DNA from: CAZFJG01 sp964410915
Lineage (GTDB): Bacteria; Synergistota; Synergistia; Synergistales; JAFGMB01
Assembly (NCBI GenBank): GCA_964410915.1
Contig: CAYPIU010000017.1
Span: forward strand, 1-30,905
Direction of reading: 5' to 3'
Length of the DNA: 30,905 nucleotides
Each line of letters starts with the position of its first letter. The first letter of the stretch is position 1. Below, piece after piece: positions 8,777-16,099 of the stretch. The notes under the pieces were generated by a model, which was given only the letters and a program-made list of their open reading frames with translations, was not told where the DNA came from and searched no databases. The translations under genes and the position numbers were made by a program.

Positions 8777-9232
8777 ATGATAGAAGATCTGGTTTTCCAA
8801 TCCGGGTACCTGGGACTTTTTTTAGTAAGTTTTTCAGCCGCAACTTTAATTCCACTTGGATCAGAAGTATTTGTTGCCCTGATGGCTGTCTCGGGCTATG
8901 ATCCCCTGCTTGTTTTTTCAGTTGCTACGGCAGGCAATACTCTTGGTTCCATTACAAATTACTATGTTGGTAAGTTGGGAACGAACTTTGTGTTATCTCG
9001 TTACATCAAAGTAAATTCTGGAAAACGGCAGAAAGCTGAAAAAATGTACAGGAAATTGGGAGCCCCCATCTTATCCCTGGCATGGGTCCCCATCATAGGG
9101 GATCCGTTGACAGTTGTAGCTGGAGTTTTTAACCTTGAACTGCGGATTTTTATATTCTGGGTGGCCCTTGGAAAATCCTTGCGGTATTTTGTTGTAATTA
9201 AGACTGCTGAAACTTTTTTAAAGAATATCTAA
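8777..9232 (+). CDS. yqaA: YqaA family (DedA-like) membrane protein
   Basis: This 151-residue integral membrane protein has about four hydrophobic segments. Diagnostic stretches are FSAATLIPLGSEVFVALM near the N-terminus, GNTLGSITNYYVGK in the middle and WVPIIGDPLTVVAG after it. These match the YqaA branch of the SNARE-associated/DedA group, which is probably involved in lipid or cation transport across the inner membrane; the precise role is unsettled. AGAGGT lies upstream of the ATG, slightly far at 11 nt. It follows the decarboxylase by about 100 nt on the same strand and may share its transcript. Confidence 0.9.
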   Translation: MIEDLVFQSGYLGLFLVSFSAATLIPLGSEVFVALMAVSGYDPLLVFSVATAGNTLGSITNYYVGKLGTNFVLSRYIKVNSGKRQKAEKMYRKLGAPILSLAWVPIIGDPLTVVAGVFNLELRIFIFWVALGKSLRYFVVIKTAETFLKNI

Positions 9233-9292
9233 AAAAGGAATATGAAAGGTTGACATCTTTCTATCGTTAAAAATTTTACGGGAGGATCTGTT

Positions 9293-9415
9293 TTAAAATA
9301 TTCACGGTCATTAAGAACTACCTTTGTGTTTGTATTGTTCCTTGCTGTATTTCAGGTATTGATTCCGCTTCTGAAAATAGATGCGAAATACTTCAGAATA
9401 GAACTGAAACATTAA
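9293..9415 (+). CDS. Possible 40-residue membrane peptide with no canonical start codon
   Basis: Reading from 9293 gives 40 codons before TAA at 9413-9415. The peptide has a basic N-terminus (KYSRSLR), one strong hydrophobic helix (FVFVLFLAVFQVLIPLL) and a charged tail. A near-perfect Shine-Dalgarno GGGAGG ends 7 nt before codon 1, but codon 1 is TTA; no ATG, GTG or TTG is available at that spacing. A consensus TTGACA lies at 9250-9255, and a strong terminator follows the stop by 17 nt. It therefore looks like a small gene that lost or hides its start. The first internal GTG would leave 29 residues and cut into the helix. Confidence 0.35.
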   Translation, partial: LKYSRSLRTTFVFVLFLAVFQVLIPLLKIDAKYFRIELKH

Positions 9416-9431
9416 CCAGTACACAGATAAT

Positions 9432-9470
9432 ATAATGCAGGAGGTGTAAGATTCCCGCCTCCTGCATTAT
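9432..9470. terminator. Bidirectional-looking terminator between convergent genes
   Basis: A perfect 13-bp stem (ATAATGCAGGAGG with CCTCCTGCATTAT) encloses a 13-nt loop. TTTTG follows on the plus strand and a TA-rich tail on the minus strand. It lies between the yqaA side and the minus-strand exported gene ending at 9499, so it can serve both. Confidence 0.8.
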
Positions 9471-9498
9471 TTTGTGACCGAAAAATTGAAGTTCTACC

Positions 9499-11079
9499 TC
9501 AGTAATAGGTAATTACAATGGCATCACTTGTGAAATCAATCTTCCGGATAGTGTCATTCTGGCCAAGACCAAGCTGGAAGTGAATGAACTCCATGAAACT
9601 CGCAATTATGGACTGTTTAACATCCGGAGAATTAATAGCATGCCGTATTCCAGTATTTACCTGCTTTCTCACCTTGTTATCCCAATCACTCATAAAAAGA
9701 TCCAGTATTGCATTCCAGGCCTTTCCAGAGGCGGATATATCTCCTGTGAAGTTCGCTGCTGCATTATAGCCCAAAGAACCTGTTCCAGGGTCAAAAAACT
9801 GGAAACGGACCGTTACCAACCCATTGTTTACATGGATATCCGGAGCACCCTGTCTCCTCCATTTACCAGCAGGACCCAGGACTTTGTAATAACCTATGAG
9901 TTCCTTATTCTGGCTTTCAAAGCGAATGAGCAGTCTCATCTGGTTATCAGCACATCCCTGCCTGTCCACGCTGAAAGCGTTTTCTGACTGGTTGATATCA
10001 AGAGTTTTGAAATCATTCACCAGGAACCTGTAATACCCAACATCCGTTTTAAACTGGATCTTCGGAACATTAAGGGAGGCAGGAGCGCTATTATCCAGAG
10101 TTGTCATCTCTGAAACATTTTCATATCCTGATCCCCCGGACCAGGTATGAAGTCTTATTGAAAAGGCACCTCCTATGAGGTTGAAAGCATCCATGAATTT
10201 TACCCACTTCAGCGGTCTTCTTTCAGTAACAATTACGGGCTGCGAAGAGGTGAGCTGCTGCAGAGTAGCGCTTTCTGCGATATAAACCCTGCTGTCTCCT
10301 GTTGGGAAATTACCTGGGATCCTGAAATTGATCCCTCCCGGAGTCCACCTTGTAACTTCCGCCTGAGCCGTTTGCCCATTACCGTCTATCATCAGAACAC
10401 GTTCACTTGACTGTTCTCCCAGCCCTGTTCCTGTGATAAAGATTTCATCCACGCCTCTTACTGCGGAATCTCTGTCAATACCCGTTAACTGGGCAACATA
10501 AGGTGTGGAAAGTGTGGTTTCGCTGCTCACATTGTTATTTTCATTGCTTTCGGAAATTTCTCCGCCCTCTGGAGGAAATTCTTCAAATTCCAATGAATCC
10601 ACAACAGCCCTTACCCTGAAATCTCTGTCAGAACCCATTACCTTTCCTATCTTGAGTTCACCTGGTATATTCACGCTATGCCCGGGGATAATGGGCATAT
10701 TGACCCTTATTGCATTAGAGCGGGTCCGGTCTGGTTGCCACTGGTTTAAGTTGCTCCTGAAATATTCAAAAACGATGTAAAAGGGATTACCCACCTGTGC
10801 ATCTCCAATATTCCTTATGGTCACTGTGACAGGAAAATGCATCTGAGAATTATCTTCCGTCATTGCCTGAGCATTCACTGTAAAATTCTCTATCACCAGG
10901 TCTGGAAGAACAATTTGAGGGATCTTCTTGAAATTTACAGGGGGTTTTACTGGCTTGACTGGTATTTGTACAGGCGGCTTCGGCGGGCTCTTGATCTGGA
11001 CTTTAGCCAGGACATCTGTAGCAAAAAGACAAATAATTATCAATGCCATGACCATAAGAGCCGAAAATCTTCTCTTCAT
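9499..11079 (-). CDS. Large exported protein with CARDB-like and IPT/TIG-like domains
   Basis: This 526-residue secreted protein begins with a signal peptide (MKRRFSALMVMALII, cleaved near DVLA) and then a Pro/Lys-rich linker with repeated KPP/KPV units (about residues 28-55). About residues 60-170 resemble a CARDB cell-adhesion domain (PDLVIENFTV, VTIRNIGDAQVGNPF). Residues near 195-290 resemble an IPT/TIG Ig-like domain (ITGTGLGEQSSERVLMIDG, then GINFRIPGNFPTGDSRVYI). The remaining 230 residues are not recognised. An in-frame ATG further upstream is less likely because AAGGAGG lies correctly before the ATG at 11079. Likely a surface or extracellular adhesin-type protein. It has no sorting tail like that of its neighbour at 12587. 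Confidence 0.82.
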   Translation of the reverse strand: MKRRFSALMVMALIIICLFATDVLAKVQIKSPPKPPVQIPVKPVKPPVNFKKIPQIVLPDLVIENFTVNAQAMTEDNSQMHFPVTVTIRNIGDAQVGNPFYIVFEYFRSNLNQWQPDRTRSNAIRVNMPIIPGHSVNIPGELKIGKVMGSDRDFRVRAVVDSLEFEEFPPEGGEISESNENNNVSSETTLSTPYVAQLTGIDRDSAVRGVDEIFITGTGLGEQSSERVLMIDGNGQTAQAEVTRWTPGGINFRIPGNFPTGDSRVYIAESATLQQLTSSQPVIVTERRPLKWVKFMDAFNLIGGAFSIRLHTWSGGSGYENVSEMTTLDNSAPASLNVPKIQFKTDVGYYRFLVNDFKTLDINQSENAFSVDRQGCADNQMRLLIRFESQNKELIGYYKVLGPAGKWRRQGAPDIHVNNGLVTVRFQFFDPGTGSLGYNAAANFTGDISASGKAWNAILDLFMSDWDNKVRKQVNTGIRHAINSPDVKQSIIASFMEFIHFQLGLGQNDTIRKIDFTSDAIVITYY

Positions 11080-11163
11080 GAGAAATTCCTCCTTTTTAAA
11101 ACTGAAAAAATCCATCCCTTAAAAGAACCAACTTCATTCAATTAATACGCATATTCATCATTT

Positions 11164-11182
11164 TAGCATGTTATAGCATGTT
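11164..11182 (-). repeat. Tandem TAGCATGTT repeat, 10-bp period, upstream of the exported gene
   Basis: TAGCATGTT occurs at 11164-11172 and again at 11174-11182, exactly one helical turn apart, about 90 nt upstream of the exported-protein start. On the minus strand a TTGAAC (-35-like) sits just upstream of it. This could be an activator or repressor site. The rest of the 11080-11254 stretch shows nothing else. Confidence 0.35.
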
Positions 11183-11254
11183 CAAAAAAATGACTATCCC
11201 CAGGTAAAGAGAATAAATTACCCTCTAACAAACAATAATAGGAGCCATCCTTAA

Positions 11255-11527
11255 GAGGAACGCTCTTATTATAAGTGCTTTCACCCTGAAAGAAACATTT
11301 TTCAGGGTGGTATAGCCTGTGACGGAGACAGAAGAAGAGCAGCAGCTCAGGATAACGAGATCATTTTCACTTTACCCATTGATAAACTGGGAAAACTTAT
11401 TGAAGGACTTGATGCTGTAGGAGAAGCAGATGGCGGACTTCCGGTGCAATTTAAACTTAAAGAAGAATACCCTCTGGAACCTCATTATAAAAAAATGGGT
11501 TTGAAAATTGGAATGAAACTGGATTAA
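11255..11527 (+). pseudogene. 3' remnant of a DUF169-like gene
   Basis: One frame stays open from 11255 to the TAA at 11525-11527, but it lacks any start codon and the 5' part of the gene is missing. The peptide reads IACDGDRRRAAAQDNEI followed by IFTLPIDKLGKLIEGLDAVG, then a Lys/Glu-rich tail ending KIGMKLD. The Cys-x-Gly-Asp-Arg, then Asp-x-Glu, then (F/I)xxP, then x-x-Gly-Leu order is what I recall for the C-terminal part of DUF169 proteins (COG2043, function unknown). About 90 codons remain of an expected 220-250. I read it as a truncated, non-functional gene. The family call is moderate. Confidence 0.5.
11282..11309. repeat. 10-bp inverted repeat within the DUF169 remnant
   Basis: CACCCTGAAA (11282-11291) pairs perfectly with TTTCAGGGTG (11300-11309) across an 8-nt loop. 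Neither side has a T tract, so it is not a good terminator. It sits at the upstream edge of the remnant and may mark an older junction. Confidence 0.45.
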
Positions 11528-11631
11528 GAATACCATTAAACACTGGATCACAGTTGAACGCATATCGAGTAAACAGGTGTCAGGCTTTTCGATTCATTTT
11601 GTGCTACATTTAATTCAAGATCTCATTATAA

Positions 11632-11656
11632 AGCCCCTGGAGTTTTCACAGGGGCT
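11632..11656 (-). terminator. Terminator after the YbjQ-domain gene
   Basis: An 8-bp GC-rich stem (AGCCCCTG with CAGGGGCT, 9-nt loop) starts 4 nt past the stop codon. On the minus strand TTTATAATG follows it. Confidence 0.75.
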
Positions 11657-11660
11657 CTCA

Positions 11661-12236
11661 TTATTCAATACAGTCTTTCTGATCAAGCTTGACAGCAGTT
11701 CCATAGACCAGAATCTCAGCTGCACTTGCAATAACGCCTGTGGTCATGTACCTGACATTTATCACAGCATCTGCTCCCATCTTCTCTGCTCTGGCAATCA
11801 TCCTGCTGGTAGCCAGAGTACGGGCCTTCCCCATCATCCGGGTGTACTCCTTTAATTCTCCTCCAAGGATCAGACGGATTATGGCTGAAAGATCATTACC
11901 GATCCAGATAGCATATACCGTGTGCCCCTGAACCAGGCCAATTATTTCAGTGACATTTCGAGCTGGTATGTTATCAGTATTCTGAAGGATGAGAGCTGTT
12001 TTGGGAGGAGTAACAACTGACATCTTTTTTATTTTCTTTTTCTTAGTCCTCTGCTCTATGGTTACTGTTACAAGAACCACAAGGACACCACCGAGAAGTG
12101 CGAAAATACCCAGCCTCAGCCACCACGGTACAGGAGGATCATCTGCAACCATTACCGCCCAGGGAATACCAGTGAAGATGGAAACGAACAGACCAGTCAC
12201 AAAAGCTATGGAACCCATATCTCTGATAATTTTCAT
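11661..12236 (-). CDS. Membrane-anchored YbjQ/UPF0145 heavy-metal-binding-domain protein
   Basis: This 191-residue protein has two transmembrane helices (about residues 8-30 and 40-62), then a basic linker (EQRTKKKKIKKM), then a YbjQ-type domain (about 85-187). Domain hallmarks are NTDNIPARNVTEIIGLVQG, the long SRMIARAEKMGADAVINVRY helix and the closing AAEILVYGTAVKL. Most YbjQ proteins are small, free pentamers of about 105 residues; here the domain carries an added membrane anchor. The function is not known; metal binding has been suggested for the family. GGAGG lies 8 nt before the ATG. It is monocistronic, with its own terminator. Confidence 0.9.
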   Translation of the reverse strand: MKIIRDMGSIAFVTGLFVSIFTGIPWAVMVADDPPVPWWLRLGIFALLGGVLVVLVTVTIEQRTKKKKIKKMSVVTPPKTALILQNTDNIPARNVTEIIGLVQGHTVYAIWIGNDLSAIIRLILGGELKEYTRMMGKARTLATSRMIARAEKMGADAVINVRYMTTGVIASAAEILVYGTAVKLDQKDCIE

Positions 12237-12586
12237 ACCAATACCTCCAAAAAGTTACACCAGTTATAAATCATAATTTCCAGATCGACAGGAGTTACCA
12301 AAAGAGCTGCAGAATAAATCTGAGCCCATGAAAAACATTTTTTGTTCTAATAATTTCTGAAATACATTATAACGCTTTAGAATGCTATCTGGATATAGAA
12401 GTAAGGGCAAAAAATGAAGACGGCGGAATATGCAGTCTCAAACTCCCCTGCAAAAAGGAGAGAAACCACTACGACGATCCTCCATCTGATATGGTAGACC
12501 CCTTATTTTTCTGGAAAACGGGAGGTACCCCGAAGGAATTTCGGGGTACTGAATACTTATCGACTTGAAAAGAACTTTTTTGTGAA
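12237..12586. other. Intergenic region with an unexplained open frame
   Basis: Apart from the terminator at 12525-12549, this gap has one plus-strand frame open from 12332 to the TGA at 12566-12568 (78 sense codons) without ATG, GTG or TTG at a usable place. Its translation (for example AKNEDGGICSLKLPCKKER) looks mildly protein-like but matches nothing I know. It runs through the terminator, so it is probably chance or a decayed fragment. Confidence 0.3.
12525..12549 (-). terminator. Terminator after the delta-60 repeat gene
   Basis: A perfect 10-bp stem (GTACCCCGAA with TTCGGGGTAC) and 5-nt loop lie 38 nt beyond the stop. On the minus strand CTCCCGTTTTCC follows, a modest T tract. Confidence 0.7.
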
Positions 12587-14236
12587 TTACTTCTTCTTCA
12601 TTAAAAGGAACACTACTGGAAGGAATAATAAACCCGCTATTCCAGGAAGACTTCCAATATTACATCCATCACTGGAGGAAGACTCCTCAGGGTTTTCAGG
12701 ATCCTGATTCATTTCAAAACTCACAGACAATTGAGAGTTTGCCTGCACATTATTGACAGTGATAGTATCTGTACCTTCATCGTGTGAACAAGATCCTATA
12801 TCCACACTGTACTGGCTTAGAGAATATCCCTCATCAGGAGCTATGGTGAAAATGGCATTTTCGCCTTCTGTTACAGTTTGTGAAGGTGGGATTATTTCTC
12901 CACCGTTCCCACAGCTTACAGTAACAGTATATTCGTTCACTGTTCCCCCAGCATCTCTGTATCGTGCGACAACGAAATCGTAATCAAGAGTACTTCCTCC
13001 TGTAGACCCAGCTACCACTATCCGATCCTCATCATCTATAACACAATACGCTGCACTGTCATCAAAACCAATATCGGTCAACAGATAACCTTTCCCATCC
13101 TCAGTAAACGCTGTGTCAAGAATGCCATCCGCTGTAAAACGAGCAATGACCATGTAATGATCATTAAGGTAATAGTTCTCCCCTACAACAATGATATTGC
13201 CCTGTTTATCTATAGCACAGCAATTTGCATAAGTCTGGTTTGAAGAACTTGGAATATATTTTTTTACTTTGCCATCTACTCCAAAGTCAGTATCGAGGGT
13301 ACCGTCAGGATTATATCTTGCGAGAGCAAAATCGTGATAACCACTCCCAGGCCTCTCTGCCGAACCAACAACAACATAGCTATCATCACTATCAATAACC
13401 ACAGAACGAGCTTGATCCCAAAGATTTTCATCAAAATCTGTGCTCACCAAACCGAAACCAGAATCCCATGTACCGTCTTCTTTATATCTGGTAATAGCGA
13501 AGTTCACTGTATTATCATTAAGGTTACAATTGGCACCAGTAGATCCTACGACTACAACTCGTCCCTGACTATCAATATCTAAACCATAGGCTCTATCGTT
13601 CTCTCTATCCCAGAAATCTGTTGTAATAGCTTTGTCAAGTTGAAGATCATTAGATGTACATCGAATAAGCCCGAAATCAAAATCAGCTGTATCAACCGCA
13701 GCTAATCCGACGGCAATACTCCTGTCCTTGCTGTCAAGAATACATGCATAGGCTGTATCCCTTCCATCAACAAAATCATGAATATAGTGATCTAAGTATG
13801 ATCCATTCTCATCAAACCGAAGGATCAAAAAGTCCTGGTCCTGATTGATCACTTCAGAATATCCTGCAACGACTATATTGGCATTACTATCCATACAACA
13901 GGAGTAGGCAGCCTCTTTATTTCCAAGGTCATAACTTACCAACCCACCTGTTCCAAATGAAGGATCAAGCTGTCCATCTGCTATATACCGGGCAAGAAAA
14001 ATATCTGTGACTGGCCAGCTTCTTCCAGCCAATACTATCCTATTATCAGTATCAATGAAACATGACTCTGCGTATGTATCCAACCCTCCAAAATCGGTAC
14101 TCATTATCCCTCCGTCTCCAAAAGTCGGATCCAATTCATAATACGCATATCCCACAGAACTGAAACAGAAAAGCAAGGCAAGTAAAACAAAAACAGAGCA
14201 ACAAATCCCTGAATATCCCTTGATACTTTGCGTCAT
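12587..14236 (-). CDS. Exported delta-60 repeat protein with Synergist-CTERM sorting tail
   Basis: This 549-residue surface protein starts with a signal peptide (core about residues 12-31, ending VGYA). About seven copies of the delta-60 repeat follow (YADGxLDxxFGxxG then a D/G-rich strand and IVVAGxS...DFxLARY), probably forming a beta-propeller. Clear repeat starts are LDPTFGDGG, LDPSFGTGG, WDSGFG, LDTDFGVDG and LDTAFTEDG; two are degenerate. Next is a divergent InlB-type repeat (about 440-515: VSCGNGGEIIPPSQTVTEG). The tail is Ser-rich, then DGCNIGSLPGIAG, a hydrophobic helix and KKK, which matches the Synergist-CTERM signal and implies processing and anchoring at Gly-Cys. The ATG at 14236 is chosen because GGGGAGG lies 8 nt upstream; an in-frame start 33 nt earlier lacks a site. 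Function is likely structural or adhesive. Confidence 0.9.
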   Translation of the reverse strand: MTQSIKGYSGICCSVFVLLALLFCFSSVGYAYYELDPTFGDGGIMSTDFGGLDTYAESCFIDTDNRIVLAGRSWPVTDIFLARYIADGQLDPSFGTGGLVSYDLGNKEAAYSCCMDSNANIVVAGYSEVINQDQDFLILRFDENGSYLDHYIHDFVDGRDTAYACILDSKDRSIAVGLAAVDTADFDFGLIRCTSNDLQLDKAITTDFWDRENDRAYGLDIDSQGRVVVVGSTGANCNLNDNTVNFAITRYKEDGTWDSGFGLVSTDFDENLWDQARSVVIDSDDSYVVVGSAERPGSGYHDFALARYNPDGTLDTDFGVDGKVKKYIPSSSNQTYANCCAIDKQGNIIVVGENYYLNDHYMVIARFTADGILDTAFTEDGKGYLLTDIGFDDSAAYCVIDDEDRIVVAGSTGGSTLDYDFVVARYRDAGGTVNEYTVTVSCGNGGEIIPPSQTVTEGENAIFTIAPDEGYSLSQYSVDIGSCSHDEGTDTITVNNVQANSQLSVSFEMNQDPENPEESSSSDGCNIGSLPGIAGLLFLPVVFLLMKKK

Positions 14237-14450
14237 AGCAAAGACCTCCCCAATTAATTTGAAGTGCAACTTCTGGCAATCTGGAAATGAACTTGTTCTG
14301 CTTTTTGCTGTATAAAGCTGTGTAAAGATGTGGGGTAATGAATGCGATAAATGAAAGTTGAAAAGAAGGGTAATTATTCGTTGCTGATATCAATTATCAA
14401 TATACAGAAATTTCTGTCAAGTTAATTCAAACATGGATACTTTATTATAA

Positions 14451-14763
14451 AAAGGAAAGGGCACTCTTTTCATCCTCCAGTATAAACGGACTCTGATCCG
14501 CGATCTTCCGCAATCCCATCTGAAATGCAGAGGAAAAGGAACTGGATAAATGTAAAATTGTCTCTTTCATGGATGAATATTTCAAAACCGGATCAGGCAA
14601 AAGCTCATGGGAAGACTGTATCTGAGTTAATAAATATTTGAGGCAAATCAGCTTTATGAAATGGACTTGGGAAAAGATACTCCAGGGATGAAATTACATC
14701 GAAGATTTCCAGGGAACGATGCAACCGTTCTTTAGTAATGCCCTGCAAATATATGACAAATAA
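14451..14763 (+). pseudogene. Decayed unidentified plus-strand gene
   Basis: Protein-like sequence runs through this gap in pieces. One frame from 14451 reads YKRTLIRDLPQSHLK and stops. A second frame from 14524 carries CKIVSFMDEYFKTGSGKSSW and then, past two in-frame TGA codons, MKWTWEKILQG and finally QPFFSNALQIYDK before TAA at 14761. The pattern of one frameshift plus in-frame stops suggests a decayed gene rather than noise. I do not recognise the family. The remaining gap sequence (14237-14450) shows no gene. Confidence 0.3.
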
Positions 14764-14766
14764 TAA

Positions 14767-14798
14767 TTCAGGTCCGGTTTAAATCAACAGGACCTGAA
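14767..14798 (-). terminator. Terminator of the thiL-aminotransferase operon
   Basis: A 9-bp stem (TTCAGGTCC with GGACCTGAA, 14-nt loop) lies 29 nt past the aminotransferase stop. On the minus strand TTATTATTTG follows. Confidence 0.7.
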
Positions 14799-14827
14799 CT
14801 CAATGAATTATATTGTTTCTGAAAACC

Positions 14828-16036
14828 CTATAGCACTTTTGGGCAGATAAGGTTCCCAAGTTTTTCCATTCCAATCCTGATCTTTTCAGGATCTACTCCG
14901 CCAAAACTGAGCCTCATACAATTATTCCCCTTGCCGCCTCCTTCTATGAAGAAACCTTCTCCAGCTACGTAGGCGACCTTTACATCAGGGTTTGAAGTGG
15001 ACTCTTCAAGCAGATCAGTAGTATTGATCCCTCCGGGCAGTTCCGCCCATGTAAAAAGCCCCCCATCGGGGTAAGTCCTGATGGTACCTTCGGGGAAAAA
15101 GCGGTCAATGCTTTCTATCATGGCATCCCTTCTTTTCCGGTAAAGGTCACAGATCCTCCTGTGATGCTCCGGATAGAAACCCCGCTTGAAAAACTCTGCA
15201 CAGATAACCTGTGGAAGCATTGATGTATGAGAATTGGTTGCCGTCTTGGCATCAAAAAGTTTTGCTGTTATCTCGTCACTTGCCAGTATGTACCCAAGCC
15301 TGCTACCTGGTGAAAATATCTTTGAGAAACTGTTTGCCAGGACAGTATGTCCCGTTTCATCGAAGGCCTTGATAGGTTTCAGGTCCTCTCCGCTGTAACG
15401 AATATCCCTGTAAGGGTCATCTTCGAGAATTATCACATCATACTGACTTCCAAGATGGGCGATCTTTTCTCTTCTTTCCAGAGAGAGGGTACGGCCCGTG
15501 GGATTGTGAAATGTGGGAATAACATAGACGATCTTGGGATTGTAATTTTTTATCTTCTCTTCAAGGTCTTCAGGCACCATTCCGTTCTCATCCATTTCCA
15601 CAGCAACACATCTGGCCTGGAACATTTCAAAAATCTCCACGCAGTGGACAAAAGTGGGTGATTCAACAAGGATAACGTCTCCTGGATCTATAAAGAGCTG
15701 ACAAAGAAGATTCATACCTTCCAGGCCACCGCTGGTTATAAGAATGTTATCAGCCCTGGCATGGACCCCCTTAGGAGCAAGCAACTGGCTTACCACCACT
15801 TGCCGCAGATCGGGAAGACCCATGACGTTGCCATACTGGAGGGCTTCCACTCCCCTCTGGTCTTTTCTCATGACCTCATATGTAATTTCACGAACTATAT
15901 CAATAGGAAGAGCTTCCTTTGCCGGGGCTCCCCCGGAAAAAGAGATCATGTCCGGATCATTCATTGACCCGAAAAGGTTTCGGATAATTTTTGCAGATTT
16001 TTCCATGGTCTTCATACGTTCAGCAAATTGAGTCAT
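14828..16036 (-). CDS. PLP-dependent class I/II aminotransferase (2-aminoadipate/MocR-type)
   Basis: This 402-residue cytoplasmic transaminase resembles the LysN/2-aminoadipate and aromatic-branched-chain group. The N-terminus has ISFSGGAPAKEALP. The cofactor lysine is Lys239 in ANSFSKIFSPGSRLGY. Asn178 (PTFHNPTG) and Asp206 or Asp207 (ILEDDPYRDIRY) contact the cofactor, and the substrate-carboxylate Arg is in NCMRLSFGG near the C-terminus. There is no N-terminal GntR helix-turn-helix domain, so it is an enzyme and not a MocR regulator. GGAGG lies 7 nt before the ATG. It is the second gene after thiL, 63 nt apart, so probably one transcript. The amino donor and acceptor cannot be fixed from sequence; branched-chain or aromatic amino acid fermentation is plausible. 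Confidence 0.92.
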   Translation of the reverse strand: MTQFAERMKTMEKSAKIIRNLFGSMNDPDMISFSGGAPAKEALPIDIVREITYEVMRKDQRGVEALQYGNVMGLPDLRQVVVSQLLAPKGVHARADNILITSGGLEGMNLLCQLFIDPGDVILVESPTFVHCVEIFEMFQARCVAVEMDENGMVPEDLEEKIKNYNPKIVYVIPTFHNPTGRTLSLERREKIAHLGSQYDVIILEDDPYRDIRYSGEDLKPIKAFDETGHTVLANSFSKIFSPGSRLGYILASDEITAKLFDAKTATNSHTSMLPQVICAEFFKRGFYPEHHRRICDLYRKRRDAMIESIDRFFPEGTIRTYPDGGLFTWAELPGGINTTDLLEESTSNPDVKVAYVAGEGFFIEGGGKGNNCMRLSFGGVDPEKIRIGMEKLGNLICPKVL

Positions 16037-16099
16037 GATAACACCTCCACCATTGATCTTACACCCGATCCTTCGATCAAGCTCCCCGGCACAGGAAAA

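Noticed and set aside
9580..9987. 135-codon plus-strand frame inside the CARDB/IPT-like gene
   Set aside because: It is antisense to a gene with a signal peptide, ribosome binding site and recognisable domains; the composition looks random.
12332..12568. 79-codon plus-strand open frame (78 sense codons plus stop) between the YbjQ and delta-60 genes
   Set aside because: It has no start codon or ribosome binding site, matches no family I know and runs through the terminator of the neighbouring gene; it is kept only as a note in the gap entry.
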